Source of the DNA: Leptolyngbyaceae cyanobacterium
GTDB lineage: Bacteria; Cyanobacteriota; Cyanobacteriia; Cyanobacteriales; Aerosakkonemataceae
Reading direction: 5' to 3'
Length of the DNA stretch: 64,000 nt
Assembly: GCA_036703985.1 (NCBI GenBank)
Contig: DATNQN010000057.1
Location: 248,001 to 312,000, forward strand
The notes beneath the pieces were generated by a model, which worked only from the letters and a program-made list of their open reading frames with translations, searched no databases and was not told where the DNA came from. The translations under genes and the position numbers were made by a program. Shown here in pieces: positions 27,969 through 37,024 of this stretch (positions are counted from its first letter, which is position 1; every line of letters starts with the position of its first letter).

Positions 27969-29312
27969 ATGCCCAACAAGTACGACTCCCATTTAAAATG
28001 TTCCTTTTGCGGCAAATCCCAAGAGCAGGTTCGCAAATTGATTGCTGGGCCGGGAGTCTATATTTGTGATGAATGTGTTGACCTGTGTAACGAGATCTTA
28101 GATGAGGAACTGTTGGACTCCGGTTCGTCAGTTCCTCAAACAACCCCAAGAACGGAACAGCCCCAAAAACGCAGATCTCGCTCATCTCATCTCTCTTTGC
28201 ATCAAATCCCCAAACCCAGAGAAATTAAAAAGTATTTAGACGAACACGTAATCGGCCAGGATGAGGCCAAGAAAGTTCTCTCAGTAGCGGTATATAACCA
28301 CTACAAGCGTCTGAGCTTTCAGCAGGCTAAAAATAGCGGCAAAGTTGGCCAGGATGATGCAATAGACATCCAAAAGTCAAATATCTTGCTGATGGGGCCA
28401 ACAGGTTGCGGCAAGACCCTTTTGGCTCAAACTTTGGCCAATATCCTGGACGTGCCGTTCGCTGTGGCAGATGCTACTACCCTTACGGAAGCTGGCTACG
28501 TGGGGGAAGATGTGGAAAATATCTTACTACGACTGCTTCAAGTGGCAGACTTCGATGTAGAGGAAGCCCAGCGAGGAATTATTTATATCGATGAAATAGA
28601 TAAGATTGCCCGTAAGAGCGAGAATCCTTCGATTACGCGGGATGTCTCTGGGGAAGGGGTACAGCAAGCTCTGCTGAAAATGTTGGAAGGAACAGTCGCC
28701 AACGTACCTCCTCAAGGTGGGCGCAAGCATCCTTACCAAGACTGCATTCAGATTGACACCAGCAATATCATGTTTATTTGCGGTGGTGCATTCGTTGGTT
28801 TGGAAAAAGTGGTAGAGCAGAGAATTGGCAAAAAGTCAATGGGCTTTATCCAAGCTGGGGAACTTATATCTAAGGACAAGCGGACGGCTGATATTCTCAG
28901 GCATTTGGAGCCAGATGATTTAGTTAAGTTTGGTATGATTCCGGAGTTTATTGGTCGGATACCAGTAGTGGCAGTAGTCGATCCGTTGGATGAAGATGCT
29001 CTGACAGCCATCTTGACTCAACCGCGCAATGCGCTGGTGAAGCAGTACCAAAAACTGCTGAAGATGGATAACGTGCAGTTGGAGTTCAAACCAGATGCGA
29101 TTCGCGCGATCGCGCAAGAAGCATATCGCCGGAAAACTGGTGCCAGAGCGCTGCGAGGTATCGTGGAAGAGTTAATGCTGGATGTGATGTACGAGTTACC
29201 GTCTCGTAAGGACGTGACTCGCTGCACGATCACTAAAGAAATGGTAGAAAAGCGATCGACTGCCGAGTTGTTGGTACATCCTTCGTCACTACCAAAACCC
29301 GAATCTGCTTAA
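27969..29312 (+). CDS. clpX: Clp protease ATPase subunit ClpX
   Basis: An AAA+ unfoldase that feeds substrates to ClpP, 447 aa. The N-terminal zinc-binding domain uses Cys11, Cys14, Cys33 and Cys36 (CSFC...CDEC). The Walker A motif [12 protein letters not shown], Walker [12 protein letters not shown] and the ClpP-docking and C-terminal small domain are all present. It follows clpP directly. Confidence 0.96.
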   Translation: MPNKYDSHLKCSFCGKSQEQVRKLIAGPGVYICDECVDLCNEILDEELLDSGSSVPQTTPRTEQPQKRRSRSSHLSLHQIPKPREIKKYLDEHVIGQDEAKKVLSVAVYNHYKRLSFQQAKNSGKVGQDDAIDIQKSNILLMGPTGCGKTLLAQTLANILDVPFAVADATTLTEAGYVGEDVENILLRLLQVADFDVEEAQRGIIYIDEIDKIARKSENPSITRDVSGEGVQQALLKMLEGTVANVPPQGGRKHPYQDCIQIDTSNIMFICGGAFVGLEKVVEQRIGKKSMGFIQAGELISKDKRTADILRHLEPDDLVKFGMIPEFIGRIPVVAVVDPLDEDALTAILTQPRNALVKQYQKLLKMDNVQLEFKPDAIRAIAQEAYRRKTGARALRGIVEELMLDVMYELPSRKDVTRCTITKEMVEKRSTAELLVHPSSLPKPESA

Positions 29313-29348
29313 AATCGATTTTCAATCAGCCAATTTGATATTTTAATA

Positions 29349-29398
29349 TTAGACTTTAGATTTTAGATTGCGGCCAAAAATCGAAAACTAAAGTCTAA
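29349..29398 (+). terminator. Hairpin after clpX
   Basis: TTAGACTTTAG (29349-29359) is inverted as CTAAAGTCTAA (29388-29398), 11 bp, with additional AT-rich complementarity inside. It lies 37 bases after the stop. Confidence 0.5.
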
Positions 29399-29477
29399 AA
29401 TTGTTTAGTTATTGGTCGAGTTTTAACAGTTAGCCGAAAAACCATTAATCAATCAAAACTAACTAATAACTAATCAC

Positions 29478-29498
29478 AAATGACAAATAACAAATGAC
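29478..29498. repeat. Heptamer tandem repeat (STRR-like)
   Basis: Three consecutive 7-mers, AAATGAC, AAATAAC and AAATGAC, lie within an ACTAATAAC/AAATGAC-rich tract just before the next gene. Such short tandem heptamers are a known type of cyanobacterial intergenic repeat. Confidence 0.6.
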
Positions 29499-29507
29499 CG
29501 ATAAAAA

Positions 29508-30386
29508 ATGCCATTAATTCAGATTCGTGGTGCAGATCATTATTACGAGTGGATTCGCTCGTCTGAAAATAGCAAAACTAAGCCAGTAATGGTTTTTTTA
29601 CATGGTTGGGCTGGTTCGGGTAGGTACTGGGAAAGTACCGCTCAGGCATTAGCGGAAGAGTTGGACTGTTTGCTGTACGACTTACGAGGCTTTGGGCGTT
29701 CCCGACTGCCATTACCCCAAGAGTTAGCAGATCAAACCAATTTGACTTACGAACTGGAAGAGTATGCTGATGATTTGGCAATTTTATTAGATACTTTACA
29801 ACTAGAACGAGTTTATTTAAACGCTCACTCAATGGGTGCTTCTGTCGCTACTTTCTTTTTAAACCGTTATCCAGAAAGAGTAGAAAAAGCAATTTTAACT
29901 TGTAGTGGCATTTTTGAATATGATGAAAAAGCTTTCGCTGCTTTTCATAAATTTGGCGGTTATGTCGTTAAATTTCGTCCCCGTTGGCTGGGAAAAATTC
30001 CGTTTGCCGATATCTTTTTTATGAAGCGGTTTTTACATCGTCCTCTACCAAGGGCGACGAGTAAAGCTTTTTTGGATGATTTTTTGATTGCAGATTACGA
30101 AGCTGCTTTGGGTACGATTTTTACTTCTGTAAGCAAACAAGCATCGGAAGTTATGCCTGAAGAATTTGCTAAATTATCAGTGCCAACTCTCTTAGTTTCT
30201 GGAGAACACGATATTATTATTCCGGCTGAAATGGGCAAACAAGCGGCCGCTTTAAGTGAAAAAGTAGAATATGTGGTGATTCCCGATACTGCCCACTTTC
30301 CGATGTTGGAGGATGCCCAAACTTATTTAGAAAAAGTACGAGAATTTTTGGGAATAAAAAATAACTTTAGTTTAAGTGAAATTTAA
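29508..30386 (+). CDS. Alpha/beta hydrolase
   Basis: A 292-aa alpha/beta-hydrolase. The oxyanion strand is PVMVFLHGWAGSGRYW, the nucleophile elbow AHSMGASVA (Ser near residue 110), a candidate acid lies in LVSGEHDIIIP, and the catalytic His in DTAHFPMLED. Family members include esterases, haloperoxidase-like and C-C hydrolases; the substrate cannot be assigned. Its last 15 bases overlap an antisense Uma2 gene fragment. Confidence 0.85.
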   Translation: MPLIQIRGADHYYEWIRSSENSKTKPVMVFLHGWAGSGRYWESTAQALAEELDCLLYDLRGFGRSRLPLPQELADQTNLTYELEEYADDLAILLDTLQLERVYLNAHSMGASVATFFLNRYPERVEKAILTCSGIFEYDEKAFAAFHKFGGYVVKFRPRWLGKIPFADIFFMKRFLHRPLPRATSKAFLDDFLIADYEAALGTIFTSVSKQASEVMPEEFAKLSVPTLLVSGEHDIIIPAEMGKQAAALSEKVEYVVIPDTAHFPMLEDAQTYLEKVREFLGIKNNFSLSEI

Positions 30387-30530
30387 CCAACTAAAAACTC
30401 TTTCCGCAGTTAATTCTAACTGAATTCCTTTCATTACTGGTAACTGAGTAGAACCAGTAAAAATTTCTATTTGTTGACCGGGAAACATGGTTAAAATACT
30501 TTCGGTTTCCGAGTCGATTAACCAACCCAA
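30372..30530 (-). pseudogene. C-terminal fragment of a Uma2-family (DUF820) gene
   Basis: 52 in-frame codons read LGWLIDSETESILTMFPGQQ and on to VMKGIQLELTAERVFSWLNF, then stop at 30372. This matches the conserved C-terminal end of Uma2/DUF820 proteins, a PD-(D/E)XK-like family abundant in cyanobacteria. A stop lies a few codons upstream, and the rest of the gene (about 130 residues including the catalytic core) is missing. Confidence 0.65.
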
Positions 30531-30580
30531 TCCCGATAGTCATCGTGATAATCCCTTGTTGTTTAAATTTTATTTAATAA

Positions 30581-31564
30581 CTACCCCAAACCTAATTCCC
30601 GTTTGAGTAAATTAATCGATTTAATGCCAATATAATTTTCACAACAAATCAGCTGAGGCGGGCGAATTAAGTCATCTCTGGCTTCTGCTACGGCAGCTTT
30701 TACGGCTGCAAAACTGGCTTGATCGCTGATAATGCTTCTAGCGCTGCGAACTAAAGCATTTAGTTTGTAGGTATCTCCTTTTTGGGCGGTCATTACTAGT
30801 AAGTCATCACCGCGCAGACTGTGAATGATTACTTCTGCTGCTCGTAGAATACCAGAGCTAAGGCTTACTAAACCAATGCAACTATCTTTAGGGAGACTTC
30901 TAACTAAATTAATTTCCGAACTGTAGTCGTAGATATCGACGGGGATAACTCGGACGGACATTGGTGCGGCGATCGCTTCTGCTTCTCCGATAAAATAGCG
31001 ACTGGTTACCACCGTGCCAGAATGGGTTTGTTCGAGAAAGTTAGCTAATTGTTCTAAAGGCACCAATTGTACTGGTATTCTGAGGGCTTGTTCTAATTCC
31101 TGCATCATTAATTCGCCAACGCCGATATCCTGGGTAGGGGCGGTGACTAAAACTCTCGCACTGCAACGCAAACGCCAATCTATTTCTCCCAAAAAAAGTT
31201 CTCTGGCTTGGGAGAGGGTGCAACCTTCTGCTAGCAGTTTATCTAAGCTTTCTTGAACGATTTGGTTGGCTTGGGGATATTGTTCCAATATGGGGGACTT
31301 TATTCTGGCACCCCCTTCATTACCTTGAGCGCGAACGTAGATACCCGATCCTGCTTGGGATTCTACTAAGCCAATTTCTTCTAAATGACGGTATACCTTA
31401 CTAATGGTGTTGCGATGGAGTCCCGTCTGCATGGCTAAAGCGCGGGTACTTGGTAGGCGATGTCCGGGGGGAAACTGACGGGATGCGATCGCAAACCGAA
31501 TTTGATTAAACAATTGAGTAGAAGCGGGAATTTCGCTATCTGGCTGAATATGAAATTGAACCAT
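30581..31564 (-). CDS. GntR-family transcriptional regulator with unusual C-terminal domain
   Basis: The N-terminal winged helix (about 1-75) matches GntR DNA-binding domains: QIRFAIASRQFPPGHRLPST, then ALAMQTGLHRNTISKVYRHL. The protein is 327 aa. The C-terminal 200 residues (ARVLVTAPTQDIGVGELMMQ... to LICCENYIGIKSINLLKREL) are not an obvious aminotransferase, FCD or UTRA domain. They read like a periplasmic-binding-type alpha/beta domain. The effector and targets are unknown. It stands alone on the minus strand. Confidence 0.75.
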   Translation of the reverse strand: MVQFHIQPDSEIPASTQLFNQIRFAIASRQFPPGHRLPSTRALAMQTGLHRNTISKVYRHLEEIGLVESQAGSGIYVRAQGNEGGARIKSPILEQYPQANQIVQESLDKLLAEGCTLSQARELFLGEIDWRLRCSARVLVTAPTQDIGVGELMMQELEQALRIPVQLVPLEQLANFLEQTHSGTVVTSRYFIGEAEAIAAPMSVRVIPVDIYDYSSEINLVRSLPKDSCIGLVSLSSGILRAAEVIIHSLRGDDLLVMTAQKGDTYKLNALVRSARSIISDQASFAAVKAAVAEARDDLIRPPQLICCENYIGIKSINLLKRELGLG

Positions 31565-32317
31565 ATTAGAGCCTCCAGGGACTCCTCTTGAATAATAGAG
31601 AGGTTAATTCTGTAGTAGACATCATAAAATTGAATTTTTGTCTATATATCTAGTGTATTGTTTTTTCACGAGCATCTTATCGCCTATCCGGTAGGTAATC
31701 CGCACTTGGCACACAGTTTATATAAAAAATCATCATACCGAATACTGAGAAAACTAACATTACCAGAACGGGTGAGATCTGGAAAATAGATGTAGTAGCT
31801 ACCATCAAGCGATCTTGCCATTGGGTAATATTTATTGCTATCACTGAATAAACTCATGTTCGGGAAGAAATCATGAATATTCGTAAGCCAATATTTACTA
31901 CTACTAAAACAATATTTTATTAAAGAATGATGACGTAATATGGTTGAAATCTTTTTACTGATAGCCAAATATTTACTGATTGTCTATTATATCAGCAGTT
32001 TTACGTCGATGAATATTGGGTATAGGTATGCTAATAATTTAATAAAAAAATTTTTTTTAATTAATGACGTTAGTATAACAATTATAAATTAGAATAATTT
32101 TCATAAATATAAGGAGTTCAGAATTTCGAGTTTAAAAATAAATGTTTAGCTATCTTTGAGCGAAAATTACACAACTATAAACCTAGAAATCCGCTTTGGT
32201 GTGTTTACAGGCGGAGCAGTCCAAAACGATGACTAAAAACACTAGGGATCTTCGATCGCATTCGTAGCTTTCTCCATTTAAAATTTATAGGGTGACATCA
32301 AGAGGGTCAAAATAAGA
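31565..32317. other. Intergenic region with one doubtful ORF
   Basis: An AT-rich gap between the GntR-type gene and the dienelactone hydrolase gene. A minus-strand frame of 94 codons (31684-31968, containing SNKYYPMARSLDGSYYIYFP) might be a small gene or a remnant, but shows no recognisable family or ribosome site. Otherwise nothing was seen. Confidence 0.4.
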
Positions 32318-33079
32318 ATGGCAGACCTAGAGATTCGCACATCTAACGTTAAAATTCCCAATGGTGATTTGCAAATAGATGCTTACTTAGCCTATCCGTC
32401 AGGGCCGATCGCTTTTCCTGGCGCGATCGTATTTCAAGAGATCTTCGGAGTCAACGCTCATATCCGAGAAGTAACAGAAAGGATAGCTAAGGAAGGATAT
32501 GTAGCGATCGCACCAGCACTTTACCAACGCCTTCACCCAAATTTTGAAACTGGCTATACCTCGGAAGACATAAAAATTGGCAAAGACTACAAGCAGCAAA
32601 CTAAAGCATCAGAACTACTCAGTGATATCCAAGCAACCATAGATTATCTAAAAACTCTTTCCCAAGCAAAAAAAGATGGCTTTGGGTGTATTGGTTTTTG
32701 TTTTGGCGGTCATGTTGCTTACCTGGCTGCTACTTTAGGAGATATCAAAGCTACGGCATCTTTCTACGGTGCGGGGATTACTAATTGGACGCCCGGGGAT
32801 GGAGAACCTACTATTACTCGTACCAAAGATATCAAAGGTACTATTTACACCTTCTTTGGGATGGAGGATAGTAGTATTCCTCCCGAACAAGTTAACCAAA
32901 TAGAAGAAGAGTTAACAAAACATCACATTCACCATCGTGTATTTCGCTACGATGGAGTTGACCACGGTTTTTTCTGCGACCATCGAAATAGCTACGATGC
33001 AAAGGCTGCTGAAGCAGCGTGGGAGCAGGTTAAACAATTGTTTCAAATGAATCTCGTGGTAGAAAGTGGAAATAAGTGA
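32318..33079 (+). CDS. Dienelactone hydrolase family protein
   Basis: A 253-aa alpha/beta hydrolase of the dienelactone-hydrolase type. The nucleophile is cysteine in GCIGFCFGGHVA (about residue 130), with the late His in DGVDHGFFCDHR. The N-terminal strand region is GAIVFQEIFGVNAHIREVTE. These enzymes hydrolyse carboxymethylenebutenolide or related esters; in cyanobacteria the physiological substrate is not known. A monocistronic unit is likely. Confidence 0.88.
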   Translation: MADLEIRTSNVKIPNGDLQIDAYLAYPSGPIAFPGAIVFQEIFGVNAHIREVTERIAKEGYVAIAPALYQRLHPNFETGYTSEDIKIGKDYKQQTKASELLSDIQATIDYLKTLSQAKKDGFGCIGFCFGGHVAYLAATLGDIKATASFYGAGITNWTPGDGEPTITRTKDIKGTIYTFFGMEDSSIPPEQVNQIEEELTKHHIHHRVFRYDGVDHGFFCDHRNSYDAKAAEAAWEQVKQLFQMNLVVESGNK

Positions 33080-33206
33080 GGATGTGCTAAAAGTTGTAGA
33101 GGCTTTGCTGCTACTGGAGAGTATACCTTTAAAAAAAGTTTTGTCACCGCCAAAGGTAAAATACTCAGGGTAGCTGCCCTTCGAGTTTGGTCATACCGAA
33201 AGTAAA

Positions 33207-33239
33207 GCGATCGCGCTTTTGACTGGAAAGTGCGATCGC
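33207..33239 (+). terminator. Hairpin built from two HIP1 sites
   Basis: GCGATCGCGCTTT (33207-33219) pairs with AAAGTGCGATCGC (33227-33239), with one G:U pair and a 7-base loop. Each arm contains a HIP1 octamer. It lies 128 bases after the dienelactone hydrolase stop. Confidence 0.45.
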
Positions 33240-33329
33240 CAATCTAAAAACTTGGTTATGCCATCTGAAGCCGTTACGCCACCACCGAATCGGTAAACTT
33301 CTAATATCTAGACTTACAATTGAACGACA

Positions 33330-34238
33330 ATGAAACCGAAAACAACGCCTTCTGGAGCAAATAACTTGTCCTTTTCAATGGATGATTTTGCCAAAGCCCT
33401 GGAACAACACGACTATAAGTTTGAAAAAGGGCAAGTCGTGCGTGGCAAGGCGTTTGAATATACAACAGATGGCGCATTTATTGACATTGGTGCTAAATCT
33501 TCAGCTTTTCTTCCCATTCAAGAAGCTTCCTTACGGGGAGTGGCAGATTTGTCAGAAACCTTACCCTTACAGGAAGAACGAGAATTTTTAATTATCCGGG
33601 AACAAAATGAAGAAGGGCAAGTCACTGTTTCCATTAAGCAACTGCAAATCAAACAAGCTTGGAATAACCTAGCTGAAATCCAAGAAAGCGGTCAATCAGT
33701 GCAGGTACGAGTCACTGGTGTAAATAAAGGTGGCGTAACGGTAAATGTAGAAGGATTAAGAGGATTTATTCCGCGATCGCACTTACTAGACCGCGAAAAT
33801 CTAGAAGAATTAATCGGACAACCCTTAACTGCTAATTTTTTAGAAGTTAATCAAAGTAGCGGTAAAGTTGTACTTTCCCAACGCTTAGCAAGCCAATCTG
33901 CTCGCTTCAGCGAAATAGAGTTAGGACAGCTAGTAGAGGGTAAAATTAGTAGTATCAAACCATTTGGTTTATTTGTTGATTTGGCAGGTACTAGCGGTCT
34001 AATCCATATCAAACAAATCAGCCAAAATTATATAGAATCCCTTGATAAGTTATTTCAAGTAGGGCAGTCAATTAAAGCAATGGTTGTTAATTTAGATGAA
34101 GGTAAAGGCCGCATTTCTCTTTCCACCAGAGTACTAGAAAATTACCCAGGTGAAATGTTAGAAAATATGGCAGAAGTAATGAATTCAGCAGACGCTCGCG
34201 CCGAAAGAGCCAAGAAAAATCTCTTAACTAACTCTTAA
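33330..34238 (+). CDS. S1 RNA-binding domain protein (ribosomal protein S1-like)
   Basis: A 302-aa protein with three S1 (OB-fold) domains. These run at about 34-103 (GQVVRGKAFEYTTDGAFIDI), about 120-185 (GQSVQVRVTGVNKGGVTVNV) and about 203-272 (GQLVEGKISSIKPFGLFVDL). Its size and domain count match the short S1 forms of cyanobacteria and chloroplasts, of which several cyanobacteria have two. Which paralogue this is cannot be told here. A likely role is mRNA binding at the 30S subunit. Confidence 0.85.
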   Translation: MKPKTTPSGANNLSFSMDDFAKALEQHDYKFEKGQVVRGKAFEYTTDGAFIDIGAKSSAFLPIQEASLRGVADLSETLPLQEEREFLIIREQNEEGQVTVSIKQLQIKQAWNNLAEIQESGQSVQVRVTGVNKGGVTVNVEGLRGFIPRSHLLDRENLEELIGQPLTANFLEVNQSSGKVVLSQRLASQSARFSEIELGQLVEGKISSIKPFGLFVDLAGTSGLIHIKQISQNYIESLDKLFQVGQSIKAMVVNLDEGKGRISLSTRVLENYPGEMLENMAEVMNSADARAERAKKNLLTNS

Positions 34239-34288
34239 ATAGTAAGAGATTTATTTCGGAGAGCCTGGAATTTATAATCAGCTTTCAT

Positions 34289-34334
34289 ACAGAGTAAGCT
34301 GGTTAAGGTAAGGCTGCCAACCAGCTTACTCTGT
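34289..34334 (+). terminator. Perfect 16-bp hairpin after the S1-like gene
   Basis: ACAGAGTAAGCTGGTT (34289-34304) is perfectly inverted as AACCAGCTTACTCTGT (34319-34334), with a 14-base loop, 50 bases after the stop. No T-run follows, so it could instead be a dispersed palindromic repeat. Confidence 0.5.
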
Positions 34335-34466
34335 CCTATTAGCCGATCGCCAATAAACTTACCAAATATGGAAACAAGCAATTTAATAAATTAGCAGGGA
34401 AGAGATACCCGTGCTTAAATATTCCTAGTAATCAATCGATTTAATTATCATCAAAAGGTGGAAATC

Positions 34467-36890
34467 ATGGCACAAGATACTCGTTTAACCCTAGAAGAGG
34501 TATTCGATCCTGATTACTATAGGCTTAACAATCCAGATTTAGCTGGTTTAAGCAACCAAGAAGCATTATTCCACTTGCGAACCTATGGTTTTGATGAATT
34601 CGATGCAGGTAACACCCAAAGAGGGAAATTTTCACCCTTTTTGGATTTAGGCTATTACCGCAATAATAATCAAGATATAGTAAACAATACATTCACAGGG
34701 TTAAGCAAAGAAGTTATTCAGCAAGTTTTTGACATTGCCATCCCAGAAGGACGCCCAATTTCACCTTATGTAGATATCAATTTTTATCGATCCAACAACC
34801 CCGATTTGGCAGGTTTTGACAACAGCCAATTATTTAGACATATAATTAACTCTGGCGTAGAAGAAGGCCGCCAATTTTCACCAGCAGTAGATTTAAACTT
34901 TTACCGCCAAAATAATCCAGACTTAGGTGGATTAAGCAATAGAGACTTATGGGAACACTTTCTCAGATTTGGAATATCGGAAGGACGATCGGCTATTCCC
35001 TTTTTTGATGCTAACTTTTATCGAGATAGTAACCCAGATTTAGCCGCTCTCAATCTTTCTAACGAAGCACTATTAAACGATTTTTTGAACACTGGTCTAG
35101 AACAGGGGCGTCGATTTTCTCCCTACTTCGATGTTGATTATTATCTAAACAATAATCCCGACTTAAGGCTAGCATTTAATTTCAATAATAATCCGGAACG
35201 AGCGAGAACCTTAGCATTTGAACATTTTCAAAGAACTGGTGTCAACGAAGGGCGTAAATTTTCACGAGACTTCGATGTTAACTATTACTTAGCAAACGAA
35301 CCAGACCTGAGAGCCGCTGGATTAAGGCCAAAGCAAGCATTCGATCACTTTATTAACTTTGGTTTAAGAGAAGGACGCCGACCATCTCTCATCTACGATC
35401 CGGTATATTACCTAACTAATAATCCAGACTTAGTAGCGGCAGGACTTAACAATCAACAAGCATTTCAACACTTTCAAACCACCGGATTTAATGAAGGACG
35501 CGCCGCATCAGTTTTCTTCGATCCAGATGCCATCGCTGCATTGCTCAGACCGGAATCGGGAGAGGCAAACGGTATTGGGGAATGGATCGCTACTGCAGAC
35601 AGATGGGGGTTACCACCAAATGGCACTCTTACATATAGCTTCGTAACTAACTCTAGTGCCTCCTTTTATGAAGGCGCAGAAACAGGAGTAAGAGAAGTAT
35701 CGGCAGGTGTTAAAAATAATGTTCGTAATATCATGCGGCAATATAGCCAATATTTGCCATTTGATATTGTAGAAGTTCCAGACCGACCTCCTAACATCGG
35801 TCAGATCCGAATCATGTTTTCTAACGGGCCGCGAGATGATGGGAGAGAATTAGACGGTCAAGTTTATGCCTATGCTTACTTCCCAAATGATTTTAGGGCT
35901 GATATACGCAGTATTGGTGGTGATATTCATTTAAACCCCGATCGCACTTTAATTAATTACGAGGCAGGTCAGGGCAGTTTTGCTTATCAAATCTTGCTAC
36001 ACGAAATTGGCCATGCTTTAGGTTTGAAACATCCTTTTGAGGCAGGGCCATTTATCTTTGGGGGAGAAGATAACAATACAAACAGCGTAATGGGGTATAA
36101 CTTTTTTCCCGATACTTACAGTGGTTCCTTTCCCAGCACGCCAATGTCCTATGATATTCGCGCTTTGCAGACACTTTACGGTGCAAGGAATATCAATAGC
36201 GGCGATACAGTTTATCAGTTTGACTACAACAACTTTATTGGGGCTGGCGAGAGAAACGGTCAAAATGGAATTAAGCAAACAATTTGGGATGCTGGTGGCA
36301 TTGATACCTTCGACTTTTCTGCTTTACCCCCATTAATTGGTGGTTACTATTTCGACATGAATGAAGGCGGTAGTAATACTACCCAATTTGCCCTCAATGG
36401 TTCTACTTATTTAATTCCCAATCCCGATAGCACCGAACAAAATCCCCTACCTCCCGACGCATATACTACTAACAGTTTTGGCACAACAATTGCATTTGGA
36501 TTTGAACTGGAAAACTTGATCGGTTCCCAAGGCGATGATGAAATTGCGGGTAACAATTTGTCCAATAATATTGCAGCCGCAGCAGGCAATGACTTCATCG
36601 CTGGCGGTCGTGGCGCAGATATTATTGCTGGTGGTTTTGGCAGCGATATTTTCGTACTGGCAAGAGGCGACGGAGGATTTACTCCGGCTGAAGCTGACAT
36701 TATTACCGATTTCACAGACGGTCAGGATTTGATTGGTTTGAGCATTGGTTTAACGCTGCCAGAAATTGTGGTTACTCCTGGTACGAATCCGAATGATACT
36801 TTTATTCGGACTAACACGGGTGAATATTTAGCTGTACTTGCTAATGTTCCATCTTTTGCTATTAACAGTGCTGATTTCACTTTCGTTTAG
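34467..36890 (+). CDS. Repeat-bearing serralysin-like (M10) metalloprotease, paralogue 1
   Basis: The start is ATG 34467, preceded by AAAGGTGG at 34454-34461; a GTG at 34458 is in frame but lacks spacing for a ribosome site. The protein is 807 aa. Eight N-terminal repeats of roughly 40 residues cover about 10-355, each of the form FD-x-x-(Y/F)YR-x-NNPDL...HF...G-x-x-EGR-x-FSP. The protease domain has the zinc motif HEIGHALGLKH (512-522) and a Met-turn SVMGY (Met542, Tyr544). An RTX-like Asp/Gly-rich tail follows (GSQGDDEIAGN, GGFGSDIFVLARGD). There is no signal peptide, so type I secretion is inferred. Confidence 0.85.
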   Translation: MAQDTRLTLEEVFDPDYYRLNNPDLAGLSNQEALFHLRTYGFDEFDAGNTQRGKFSPFLDLGYYRNNNQDIVNNTFTGLSKEVIQQVFDIAIPEGRPISPYVDINFYRSNNPDLAGFDNSQLFRHIINSGVEEGRQFSPAVDLNFYRQNNPDLGGLSNRDLWEHFLRFGISEGRSAIPFFDANFYRDSNPDLAALNLSNEALLNDFLNTGLEQGRRFSPYFDVDYYLNNNPDLRLAFNFNNNPERARTLAFEHFQRTGVNEGRKFSRDFDVNYYLANEPDLRAAGLRPKQAFDHFINFGLREGRRPSLIYDPVYYLTNNPDLVAAGLNNQQAFQHFQTTGFNEGRAASVFFDPDAIAALLRPESGEANGIGEWIATADRWGLPPNGTLTYSFVTNSSASFYEGAETGVREVSAGVKNNVRNIMRQYSQYLPFDIVEVPDRPPNIGQIRIMFSNGPRDDGRELDGQVYAYAYFPNDFRADIRSIGGDIHLNPDRTLINYEAGQGSFAYQILLHEIGHALGLKHPFEAGPFIFGGEDNNTNSVMGYNFFPDTYSGSFPSTPMSYDIRALQTLYGARNINSGDTVYQFDYNNFIGAGERNGQNGIKQTIWDAGGIDTFDFSALPPLIGGYYFDMNEGGSNTTQFALNGSTYLIPNPDSTEQNPLPPDAYTTNSFGTTIAFGFELENLIGSQGDDEIAGNNLSNNIAAAAGNDFIAGGRGADIIAGGFGSDIFVLARGDGGFTPAEADIITDFTDGQDLIGLSIGLTLPEIVVTPGTNPNDTFIRTNTGEYLAVLANVPSFAINSADFTFV

Positions 36891-36916
36891 AAATAGGTAA
36901 GGCACGAGAGTATATA

Positions 36917-36942
36917 GGGCAGTGTACCCATCTATACTGCCC
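36917..36942 (+). terminator. Hairpin after paralogue 1
   Basis: GGGCAGT (36917-36923) pairs with ACTGCCC (36936-36942), a 7-bp stem with a 12-base loop, 26 bases after the stop. Confidence 0.45.
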
Positions 36943-37024
36943 CAGGTCTATCTAACAAAGTCTTTTAGGGTAATCTCAACAACAGGAAAAACTTGAAATT
37001 AACTTTTTCTTATTAGGGAAAAAT

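Noticed and set aside
36500-36690. Repetitive Asp/Gly-rich DNA considered as a CRISPR-like or tandem DNA repeat
   Set aside because: The periodicity is explained by RTX-like protein repeats, and the DNA copies are not near-identical.
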